Origin: Crambe crambe
Taxonomy: Eukaryota; Porifera; Demospongiae; Poecilosclerida; Crambeidae
Direction: 5' to 3'
Length of the DNA: 64,000 bases
Assembly: GCA_963924555.1 (NCBI GenBank)
Contig: OZ004598.1
Coordinates: forward strand, 434,001-498,000
This document shows positions 1-14,700 of the stretch, in pieces. Numbering within the stretch: the first letter of the stretch is position 1; the number at the start of each line of letters is the position of its first letter. A program made the position numbers and the translations under genes. Under the pieces are notes generated by a model. That model saw nothing but the letters and a program-made list of their open reading frames with translations, had not been told where the DNA came from and made no database searches.

Positions 1-521
1 TGAAGGAACGATTCTAAGGAGAATCTCCATGGCAGGCCTAGCTGCTCTCAGTGTGCTCTCCTGTAGAACTACCTCCCAACTATCTCTCTTGACTCCCAGT
101 TTCATTTGTGTAGTTAATCATTTCAATCATCGTTATGCGGCTTAACATTATAATGAAACACCTAGTCTCCATCCATGGCCAATGGTCCATATGGCCACAT
201 AAAATGAAGTGTTGTTGTTTTCAGTTGTCCACACTTCAGGAGTGGAGAAGTTGTTTTGTGTAAACTCGCTGTAGTGTGAATCAAGTGGTTTGAGTTTATG
301 CAAGTGATATCTGAAGTCAAAATATAATACCTAACTCGGGTCCACTTTTTTGTGTGGGCTTGAGGAATGATTGAGAATCAGTGGAACCTTTTAATAGAGG
401 ACATTCCAAACGAGGACAAAATTAATATCTACATTGCATATTCACTCTGAAATACATAACCTCCGAGAGGAGGCCAGGTGTGTTCCACTGTACACAGTTT
501 CACCCTTCACTATCCATCACA

Positions 522-553
<32 letters not shown>

Positions 554-624
554 CCTCCCTCTCTCCTCTCCTCTCCTCTCCTCTCCTCTCTCTCTCTCTC
601 CCTCCCTCCCTCCCTCCCTCTCTC

Positions 625-668
<44 letters not shown>
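522..668. repeat. CT-rich microsatellite
   Basis: About 150 bases of (CT)n broken by CCCT and CTCCT units. It sits directly before the splice acceptor at 676-677, so it acts as, or replaces, the polypyrimidine tract of the next exon. The sequence before it (1-521) shows no exon I can support. Confidence 0.9.
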
Positions 669-673
<5 letters not shown>

Positions 674-677
674 GCAG

Positions 678-792
678 TGACTGGTGCTGTAGTGGTGGAA
701 GTTGCAAATTCCTGAAGGCTGGGGGTGCAGTGGCAGTGGTGGTGGCTGTAGGAATAGCTCTCTTCTTTGCATACAAGAAATTTAAAAAATGA
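678..792 (+). CDS. Terminal exon of an unrecognised membrane-anchored protein
   Basis: The exon starts after TTGCAG at 677 in phase 2 and ends at TGA 790-792. It reads through a short Cys-rich stretch (DWCCSGGSCKF), then about 18 hydrophobic residues (AGGAVAVVVAVGIALFFAY), and ends in KKFKK. This looks like a single C-terminal membrane anchor with a basic tail. The tail is lysine-rich but is not a canonical KKXX ER signal. Upstream exons were not found and may lie before the window. A second frame of the exon also opens but stops after 13 codons. The family is unknown. Confidence 0.45.
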
Positions 793-935
793 AAGACTGA
801 CAAAAATCCATAGTCATCTTAAGTGATTAGAAAAGAATAGTTATTCTTGTGTACATCATAATAGTCAGCCATTCTAATTACAATTTTCTTTAAAAAAAAC
901 ATCAAAAATTAATTATTCCTAAGAGATTTTTTTTT

Positions 936-5925
<4,990 letters not shown>

Positions 5926-5971
5926 ATTGTAATACTCTAAACTACTATCCAAGGTATGAAGTTATTTAAAG

Positions 5972-6139
5972 CTAGTGGTTAAGCTCATGCTGGTATTGCT
6001 CAGCTTTTCTGATATGAAATTCTCTCTGTTTTTTCAAGTAGGTCAATCTAGTTTCGTGGAGTTTCCAGCCAAGTATGATTCCCAGCAGCAAAGAAATAGC
6101 TCCAATACCAACATACACAATAACTTGACTTTGCTTCAT
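5972..6139 (-). CDS. Mitoregulin-like membrane microprotein
   Basis: A single-exon ORF of 55 residues from ATG at 6139. The same frame stays open to an earlier ATG at 6226, giving 84 residues. An N-terminal hydrophobic helix (VIVYVGIGAISLLLGIILGW) is followed by a basic amphipathic tail with RLTYLKKQREFHIRK. Layout, length and spacing resemble mitoregulin (MTLN), a 56-residue inner mitochondrial membrane microprotein with a helix ending in LLGW and then RLRRRYLDWRKRR. I choose the shorter start because it gives the mitoregulin length. It is divergent from the roadblock gene, with about 210 bases between start codons. The match is by eye and the protein is short, so homology is an inference. 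Confidence 0.6.
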   Translation of the reverse strand: MKQSQVIVYVGIGAISLLLGIILGWKLHETRLTYLKKQREFHIRKAEQYQHELNH

Positions 6140-6167
6140 CGTTATAATAGTGCGCATTAATAAGAAT

Positions 6168-6193
6168 CTTGCACTGCGCGCGGCGCGCGCTGA
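6168..6193. promoter_or_regulatory. GC-rich bidirectional promoter patch
   Basis: A run of alternating CG (GCGCGCGGCGCGCGC) in an otherwise AT-rich region, between the divergent microprotein and roadblock starts. It is placed as expected for a shared promoter. If the 84-residue start is used it would be coding. Confidence 0.35.
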
Positions 6194-6350
6194 CAGTTCG
6201 ATTAGGTCATCATTCACCGCTTCCATAGCAACACTGGTACATGATTGGGGTTGAAGAGATCGAGAGTTTCTAGTTACAGTACTGTTACAAAAGGAGAGCT
6301 ACTTTCATTTTGAAATTACTACAGCGAGTCACGTCACTACAGTCATAAAA

Positions 6351-7044
6351 ATGGTAAGAAACCTCTATCTATGATGGCACTTGGCTAGTCTAGCACCTGG
6401 CTTGTTTCAATTCAGTCTGAAGTAGAGGAAACATTGAAGAGGATTCAAAGTCATAAAGGAGTGACTGGTGTCATCATAGTTAACCAAGAAGGTGTGTTAT
6501 ACCTACCTTATGTCACCTACAAATATTGGGTGGGTATTAATTAGAATATATGGTTATTTTCCTCCCTTGCATTATAGGACTTCCAATTAGGACCACCCTG
6601 GACAATGCTACCACTGTCCAGTATGCTAGCCTTGTTCAGCAGCTGACTGGGAAAGCCAGAGGCACTGTCAGAGACTTGGATCCCACAAATGACCTCTCTT
6701 TCCTCAGAATCAGAACCAACAAGCATGAAATCATGATCGCCCCTGGTAATCAAGTAATGCAGTCAGAAAGGGGGAGAAGCAGAGCTAGATATTAATTAGG
6801 TTACTCATGTATTATAGTCAGTGGAGCCTCCAAAATGGGGACCCAGCCTTGTAGAAAGGTTGTCGTCTTGAATTTTATAAGGGTATCTATGGAGTCTGAG
6901 GTTGAAATACCAGTAATGAGGATTTTGGGGGCATCACCTAAGTTCAACACACCCACCTCTCTTGTAATGGTTGTGTGTATAATTATAACCCATACAGATA
7001 AGGACTACCTTTTGATAGTGATTCAAGACCCTTCTCAGACATAA
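6351..7044 (+). CDS. DYNLRB1: Dynein light chain roadblock-type
   Basis: Light chain of cytoplasmic and axonemal dynein that dimerises and binds the dynein intermediate chain. Four exons: 6351-6353 (only the ATG), 6416-6491, 6578-6745, 6998-7044, all GT-AG with matching phase, giving 96 residues as in the human protein. Diagnostic stretches are [58 protein letters not shown] and [13 protein letters not shown]. It is a complete roadblock/LC7 domain with no lesions. It is divergent from the microprotein gene. The one-codon first exon is notable. Confidence 0.97.
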
Positions 7045-7336
7045 GATGGCCATATTCAACACTAACAGAGTAACTTGTAACACTTAGTTCTATTTGATGC
7101 CTCACACTGTGTGCTCTTGACTTTTTTTTAATACTGGTGTATATAATACAACACTCTACATCGTTTAGGAGCTGACTTTCAGGGTGGCTTGTAGGTTCCT
7201 TTGTTTTAACCAATAATGCTTGGGAAACTATACCTTCGTACCATAACTGCTCTGATAAACAATAGATGGCTTTAATTATTATACTCAAGTGTCATAAAAA
7301 TTGAAGAATGAACAACATGAACACAGTTGACTGTAT

Positions 7337-7363
7337 AAATAATAATAATAATAATAATAATAA

Positions 7364-7401
<38 letters not shown>
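7337..7401. repeat. AAT microsatellite
   Basis: (AAT)n of about 60 bases with one interruption, between the roadblock and ABHD genes. 7045-7458 otherwise shows no gene. Confidence 0.9.
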
Positions 7402-7402
<1 letters not shown>

Positions 7403-7458
7403 TAAACCCGTTGAAAGCAATTTTTTTTAGCTCATCTCTTCTGATTCAAAGTGTCTTT

Positions 7459-9358
7459 CTAAACTGTTTCTTCAAGTGGTTCCTTGCTGTCTTTGTTAGA
7501 GTCCACCTTGTCTAAGATGAGATTGACGACTCTGTTGAACTCTTCTGGCTGTTCTGCATGCACATGATGTCCTGCCCTCTTTATGTAGTGGATACCGACA
7601 TACGAATTGGATCGTTCTTCTTGTAATCTTTCCCCACTGCTGCTGTCCATCCATGATTGGACACCGTATATGCAGGAGATAGGCATGGAAGGGTCCAAGT
7701 CAGAGGAGAGACGAGGGATCATAGGTCTCAGCGCCCAACCATAGTGAAACTGCATGCTGCAGAAGGCTGTCTCTCCCCTAGATTTATCAAAATTGCCTTT
7801 TACCCAACATGCTACAATTTGTATCTGTTTCTGTAAGCTAAAGTGGGGACATCCCAGTACCTCTCTTTATAGGAAATTAAACACTATATATACAGCTGTT
7901 TGAATGATAGTGTAGTAGGGTCTGATATACTAATTTCATCACATATGGATGATCTTGCATGTTGCTGTGATGCTACAATTTATTTCTGTAAGCTAAAGTG
8001 GGGACATCCCAGGACCTCTCCATGTGAAATTAAACACTATACAGCTGTTTGAATGATAGTGTAGTAGGGTCTGATATACTGATTATCACATACGTTGGAT
8101 CTTGCATGTTGCTGTGATAGACATAAGTCATAAAGTCCTCTCCAAACTTGCTGGACAAGTCTGCCCTTACTCTTTTCATTACGTAAGGACCTGTAATGTC
8201 AGAGAAGAAGTCTTAGCTACATGCGTAGGCTGCATAGACAGTTGGCCACAAGATACTAGGCCTTGCAGGTCTTCTACAAGAAAACGTACACCGGGCTTTG
8301 ACCAATCGGATTACAGTGATCACTGACGTTATAATAATTATTAGGGCACCACAAAACATGTCTACAAAACATCTCTATACTCGGATTTTTGAGAGGTTCC
8401 AACTATGGTCTCTTTAGTTAGATTCCTTACCAGCTGGTCCGGCCATCCTTATAGGAGTGAAAGGGTTAAACTTAGAGATGACAGAAGCAACAAGATTGAT
8501 CCACATGGGAAACCTCCTACTCGTTCCGCTCTCTAAGGAGTCCAAACGAGAGGCCAGTCCCCAGGGGTCATTCAGCACCAGATGTCTCACATGTGACGGA
8601 TACTTAATTGTGTACGATGCTGACAGGTACCCCCCAAAGCTGTGACCAAGAAGAATGAATTTCTCCAAACCAATGGCAACTCTCCATTTTTCTAAATATT
8701 CAACAAAAAGACTCTCATTGATATCTGGGTCATCAGTGAATTTAACTCGAGTGCTTCGAGCATAGCCTGGAAGATCGATACTATAAACGTGACGGGTAGA
8801 ATGGAGATGATCATAGTTCCTGTAGTATTGGGGAATACCACAGCCAAATCCATGGATCATTACAAGGGGTGTGGCTGGCTCAGCTGGAGGGTCATCTGGT
8901 TCAAAGATGACTGTGTGTATGTAAACGTTGGGCCCTACTGGAACATGTAGGTCCTTGAATGTTGATCTTAGATCTATAATGAAATCAAAAGTGATTAAGT
9001 GATTAGTGCAAGATAAGTGATGATAATTATAATGCAAACATTCATACTCTTTTGCAGTTAGATTCCAGCTAACCGCACTGGTCTTCTAGCTAAGTCACTT
9101 ACTTTCCATCACTCTCTTCTCTGACTGAACCAGCAGTGCTTCTGAAGTGGGTTTCCAACTTGGCATCCAGTCAAACCACCCATTGCTTTTACCACAACCG
9201 CCACTGCAAAGAAGCAGGACATAATGTTAGCTAACTACAGTAGCTCGCTAGAACAATATACAACAATAAAACAACATCTGATATGATGCTTGCCTGTTGA
9301 TGGGTGGAGGAGAGTCTGAGCCAACTAACACAACCTCTACTGCATTATCAGCTGACAT
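7459..9358 (-). CDS. ABHD4/ABHD5-type alpha/beta hydrolase
   Basis: Lipid hydrolase of the ABHD4/ABHD5 (CGI-58) family. ABHD4 cleaves N-acyl phospholipids, and ABHD5 activates adipose triglyceride lipase. Five exons: 9294-9358, 9103-9203, 8431-8973, 8094-8190, 7459-7777, about 374 residues (family about 340-350). It has the family N-terminal motif WFDWMPSWKPTS, an oxyanion-type HGFG, nucleophile elbow GHSFGG, LVLNDPWG, and the catalytic His in AGHHVHAEQPEEFN. The nucleophile Ser is present, so it should be an active enzyme rather than an ABHD5-like pseudoenzyme. The HX4D position reads HHVHAE, with Glu in place of Asp. Intron 1 uses a GC donor (AG|GCAAGC). The frame is open upstream of ATG 9358 to 9520, so a longer N-terminus is possible. 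It is divergent from the paralogue at 9702. Confidence 0.92.
7812..8112. repeat. Tandem duplication crossing an exon edge
   Basis: Two copies of about 150 bases (starting TTTCTGTAAGCTAAAGTGGG) lie in tandem. The repeated segment ends with CTTGCATGTTGCTGTGAT, the last coding bases of the exon at 8094-8190, so one copy carries an orphan exon end in the intron. Confidence 0.75.
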
Positions 9359-9701
9359 TATTGGTACTGCGTCTTGCTTCAACTTTAGATCTGCGGTACT
9401 TTTTAGCTTCCCACAGGAAATGCGTTTACTTTGTGGACTCCAGACAGGATGTCTTGATTTTACCTGGTGTATACACGGCGCAACAAAAACAATGATGAAA
9501 CAAGCCACAATGCCGATCATATGACCACAGAATGATGCTTCCCACTAAAAGTACTAAGGTGTATTACATTATGGAGATTTATAGCTTGTTGCCTCTAGTG
9601 AGGTCGAAGTTCGCGCGTTGAAGTTGGCTGTTGAGTGAGTGGAGTGGTGGTGCATGTCAATAAGGAAATCTCCACGTTTCTTGAGGCCTTTGGTAAGATC
9701 C

Positions 9702-11639
9702 ATGCCTTCTAAATTCCCTTCAGACCATCTCCCAAATGGTAAAGCAGGATTCTTCAACGGCCAGTAAGTGTGGTTTCTAGCTATGGCAGCTAGACAGCTA
9801 TTAGCTATTAGCAGCTACTTAGTCAGAGTTTTAATAATTCTCCTAGGTCTTTGTGGGAGAAGGTGCAGAGTTCACTTTCTTTCTTTCCTACATGGAAACC
9901 TTCATCAGAAACTCTCCTGGTGCAATCAGAAAAACTAGTATTGGATAAAGGTACATTATCCATAACTATAGGAATGAGATTGAAGGTCATTAGCAGGTTG
10001 GAAGAGCAGTAACTCTCCATTAGATATCCAAGTTTTACTTCCAAGTTCTGCTAAATGTACATTATTGTCCACTTTAGAGGTCCAATCAAGTTATACAGAC
10101 CACTATGTTCCTGTGAGTAGAAGTGCTGTGATCCGTACGATTGTAATGGAGCCAGAGGTGGTCTCATCGGTGTCCAGCAAGGAGGAAACTCCTCTGGTGA
10201 TGGTGCATGGTTTTGGGACTGGATTGCTCCAATTCTACAAGAACCTTGATCACCTGCACACTAACAGACGTCTCCTGGCCTTGGACTTGCCCGGATTTGG
10301 GCGGAGCAGTCGCGTCACTTTCCCGAAAGACCCCAAAGGCGCTGAGGAGCAGTTTGTGGAAATGATGGAGAAGTGGAGACAGAGAATGGGTGTGGGAAAG
10401 TTTGTTCTACTGGGACACAGTTTGGGTGGGTACCTGGCAACTGCTTACAGTTTGAAATATCCGGACAGAGTGCGGCATTTGATACTGGTAGACCCCTGGG
10501 GGTTTCAGTTGCCTCCCCCTGAAGAGGAAATGATGAAGAATTTCAGCCGTTTTCAGGCGTTCACTTGGCAAGTGTTGAGTCACCTGAGACCCTTCACAGC
10601 AGTCAGGGCAGCTGGACCATGGGGTGAGCTTACTGTTATTAACACAGTGCACTAATTATAGGGTACATCCCTATTAATGTAGGACCCGATATTGTCAAGA
10701 AAATGAGGAAAGATTTGGTCAAGACATTTGGTGATCCCTTCATTGATTATGTGTACCACTGTAACGCTGGAAAACCCACGTAAGTTATCACCCACCAGTG
10801 GCGGATCTAGGAATGGGCCCAGAGGGCCCAGGCCCCCCCCTAAAAATTAGCTAGCTACAACAAACATGCATGCAAGCTATATACTACAAGTTACAAACGA
10901 TGTCACTGATGTCAGCTGCTCTGCAATTACAAGTCACATTTTATGCTACTTTCATATCCGTGGGCGGATGCATTTTGGCCAAAAAGTGGGCATGCTTTAG
11001 GGTGTGGTTGGACAAGAAGTGGGCATGGCCAGGCAAAATTTTATCTGTGATTCCTAGATCCACCCCTGCCCACTGCCTTCCTCTCCTCTCCTTCTTTCCT
11101 TCCTTCAATAATTGTAAAATGACATGTCACACCTTCCAGGTTAGGGTAGGTTACTGCCTCACTGGTAGGTAGGTAGTTTCCATGGGTCTTATGATAATGG
11201 TTGTTGTAGAATTATAAAAATCCCACAAGATATCCCCAACCCAGTTTCTAAACACCATTATGTATATAAAGTGGATGGGTTTGTGAAGTTAATTTTCTTA
11301 TGCAGAGGTGAAGAAGCCTTTTACAACATGCAATACTATTTTGCTTGGGCGCGCAGACCAATGCTTGGCAGGATTTCATCCCATCTGAATCCAGGTCTCC
11401 CCATCACAGTCATCTGTGGATCCAAATCTTGGATCGATGCCGTCAATAAAAGATACACAGGAAGAACTGCTGACCTCATCAGAGAGGCACGTCCTGAGGG
11501 GTCATATGTGGGTGTGGCGTTTCTGGAGGCTGGACATCACTTGCATGCGGAGAAGCCTCAGGCATTCAATCAGATTGTCAGGGAGGTGTTGGAAGTAGTT
11601 GACCGCGGAGAGGACCAGGGGGGATGTGGCTTAATTTAA
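9702..11639 (+). CDS. ABHD4/ABHD5-type alpha/beta hydrolase, paralogue 2
   Basis: Five exons in phase: 9702-9763, 9871-9950, 10078-10623, 10662-10779, 11306-11639, about 379 residues. Motifs in order: FFPTWKPSSETLL, TPLVMVHGFGTG, LALDLPGFGRSS, GHSLGGYLATAYSLKYPDR, LILVDPWGF, AGPWG, YVYHCNAGKPT, WARRPML, PITVICGSKSWID, GHHLHAEKPQAFN. The catalytic Ser and His are visible, and the HX4D position is Glu as in the neighbour. It is closer to ABHD4 than to ABHD5 because the nucleophile is Ser, not Asn. It shares a divergent promoter region of about 340 bases (9359-9701) with the minus-strand copy, so the pair probably arose by inverted duplication. The first exon is the least certain; it was chosen because its donor phase fits. 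Confidence 0.92.
10796..11075. mobile_element. MITE in intron 4 of the ABHD gene
   Basis: Starts CAGTGGCGGATCTAGGAAT and ends with the inverted form ATTCCTAGATCCACC...CACTG. About 280 bases, non-coding, with a GGGCCC-rich left interior. No clear target duplication is visible. Confidence 0.7.
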
Positions 11640-11679
11640 AGAGAGAAGAATCTACTTAAACGATAATTCATCACAATCT

Positions 11680-11705
11680 TAGCCTCGTTCCCATGAACGA
11701 GGCTA
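11680..11705. repeat. Perfect short inverted repeat
   Basis: An 11-base stem TAGCCTCGTTC with its complement around a CCAT loop, just after the end of the ABHD gene. It could be a minimal MITE relic or an RNA hairpin in the 3' UTR. Confidence 0.6.
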
Positions 11706-11792
11706 ATCACAATCTGTGCCCTTTTATACAGCATGATTCATGAGCCCCGCCCAGTTCAATAAGGGGCGTGTATTTATGATAACATAAACAAA

Positions 11793-14700
11793 ATGGAAGC
11801 TTGGCGTTCGGCATCTCACAGTGGCCACCGAACCTCCGCAGAGGATCAGAAGTTAGGAAGAACGGTAAATAAGTTTATTAAACACCCAAACGAGTACCCA
11901 AGTCTAGTGCCTTGGGCACTAGACCACGTGGTCACAAAAGGACTGGTGTAACTCGATCTAGATACTCCCACACTCTGATCCATTAGTATAGCAGTAGCTA
12001 GAAAACCAACAAGATAGGCGGCCTAGCCAGTCCAGTATTGAACTACACAGCCAGTGTTTGTACTATGGCTGCTATGGTAACCATAGATGTGAGAAGTCTT
12101 GCAAGAAAGGTACTGTAACATTTTATTTTAGCGTCTAGATGAGAACTTTTTAATGGAGTTATGCATATGTGGTCAGTCAGATTAGCAAGGGATTTGGCTC
12201 ATTAACTTTCTTATTGAATTAGTTTCAGTGCTAGTTTACTTTAATAACTATAGAGCATAATTCTAGATTCCACATCCTAAATAGCTATAAATTATTCTAG
12301 CTACCATTATTCAAAACTTCCTTTGAATTATTGTAAGCATGTTTGGTTTACAACTATTAGGTCTTATATGGAGCCTTGGTGTCAATTGGTTCAGTCGTCA
12401 CTAGCTAGAGAGTGATAGCCTAGGATTATAATTAGGTAGCCATAGTGAGTAGCATAGAATGGCTGCATTGCGATTCTTTGTGAGAAAAAGGAGTAGTGGA
12501 ATCAGTGCATATGTGGATGGTTTGGTGGATGAAGATTTAAAAAAGGTGAAAAGATTTGTATAGCTAGCTAGCTAGGTACTTATAACATTAGCTGGAGGGC
12601 TAGCTACAGGCTATAGCTACATCTGCTAGCTACATGCAGTTCTGCCATGAACCTCTGTCATTTAGCTAGCTAAGTGTATGAAGGAAGTTGTGTGCATGAA
12701 GCTAGCTACTTAGACTCAATGCTATCTGAATTCTTTCTACTCCAAAAGTTAGCTACTCCAAAAGTTAGCTACTCCAAAAGTTAGCTACTTAACTCAAGGC
12801 TCTCTGAATTCTTCGATCCTACTCCTTCAAAATAATTATTAGTTCATGCAATCATGAACCTAGCCTGGCTATATGCCATGGTTGTTTCCTTAAAACTCAG
12901 TCTGTGAATGTTACTACATTTTTGTCATTCTATTAGAGCTCCATAGGAAATGCAAAGACTCTGAGATCAAAACTTCAGGCCCGACGGGTAACACTCAATG
13001 AGGCCATTGAGAAGGAGAATCTCTTCTTGCAAGGATCAGAGAGACTGGCATCCATCAGCAATGACCAGAAGACCAGAGACCAGGCTTCTCTCCAGAAAGA
13101 CTTTGCTGAATCAAAAATCAAAACCTTACAGGCCGAACTCACAAAGATCAATAGTTCACTGCATGCATACCAGGCCGAGAGGTACATATGTGCAACACAT
13201 CCAGCTTGTTTTGTTAAGCTGTTTACAGCTTAAGGTATTCATTCTCGTTGATCCCAAAATGATAATCCAATATTTCACTGAGCTAATGAATGATAAGACT
13301 ATGACTGCTTTTTGAAGGCTTTTAACAGTCCCACAGGTAATTATTATCAGGACAGATTTATGATGATTTGTGCAGTGCTCAAGGAGTACAAGTCCCCATT
13401 ATTCCCCTGGCTATGAAAACCACCATAGAACTGGACATGACGGAATCATTCAAAGTGAGTGGATCATCATTGTACTCCTTCCTCTTCTCCTTCTGTCAGC
13501 CCTCCTTTGGCCCTGTCTTACTTGTTCCTCTTTCCCCCTCCACCCCTTGCCCATTCTAGAATATCATCAGAAAACACTACCACACTGATCCTGAAGGTTT
13601 TGAAGACAGTATACGCAAATTCAATGAGCTAAGGAGTGTAAGTGTTCCATTAATTAACGATAAAGGACCCCCTTAATAAAGGATCCTCTTAATAAAGGAT
13701 CCCCTTAATGAAGGATCCCTTAATAAAGGACCACCTTAATAAAGATTCCTACCCCTCAATAAAGGATCCCCTTTAGGACCCCCTCAATGAACTCTATCTC
13801 TTTCTCAGACCCTTTCATCACCAGTACTGACATATTCCCAGTAATATTAAATCCAAGGGCTCATCGCCTTTGCTGGTTTACTGCTAGATTACTAAGCACA
13901 TATGATGGTTTACTGCTAGATTACTATAACTCAAAGGACCCCCTTGACTATAACCTGGACCCCCTTGATTAATAAGGACACACGTACACAAAAAGAAATA
14001 ACCTCCAACAAAGGATGCACCATAAGTGAAGTTTCTTATACTGTTTTTGCTTTCGAAGATGAGACAACCTCTCCACAATGGACAAACAGCTGGTCCCATT
14101 GTATCCTTTATTTAGAGGTTCTGTAAGCAACAACTTATCCATAGTGAGTGAGTTCTGTCATATAAGGGCTTGATGATGATGAACTTTTGGACGTGTTTAT
14201 ATTATTTTCATTGGTAAATATTACATGAATGAGAGTGTTTTTGATGCCATGACAAAAAGTCATATAAACACGAAATCGAGGAAAGCCAAGACACTGGATC
14301 ATGATTTAGCTCAAGTGCTTTAACAGAAACTTTAGATCTGTGCAGACTGAGACAATTTCTCCTTTGATAGTGAAAGAATTTGAGTGATTTTGTAACCAGT
14401 ACATGGACACTGAAGAGGGAAAAGAATTTCCTTCTCACAACTAACAGTAGAATATGGTAGTCCTTGTATTAATTTTTATTTAAGGCAGAAGCAAGAATAA
14501 TTTTTAGCCATTGGTTTGTGGATATCTTTCCATATAAAACCATTCCAATGCTGGAGTGAAATTTGTCTCAGTGAGCGTAGGATATTCACTGCAGTATCAT
14601 CATAGCGTGTAGTATGTGCACTGAAATAGTATCAGACTATATTACAGGGTTATCCCCATAGTAATATATTGGCTACAATCATTCATGACTTGAATTATAA

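Noticed and set aside
8102..8326. 74-codon plus-strand ORF
   Set aside because: Antisense to the ABHD exon 8094-8190 and its flanking intron; no start context or homology.
10880..11172. 100-codon ORF in the ABHD intron
   Set aside because: Falls mostly within the MITE and has no recognisable domain or transposase motif.
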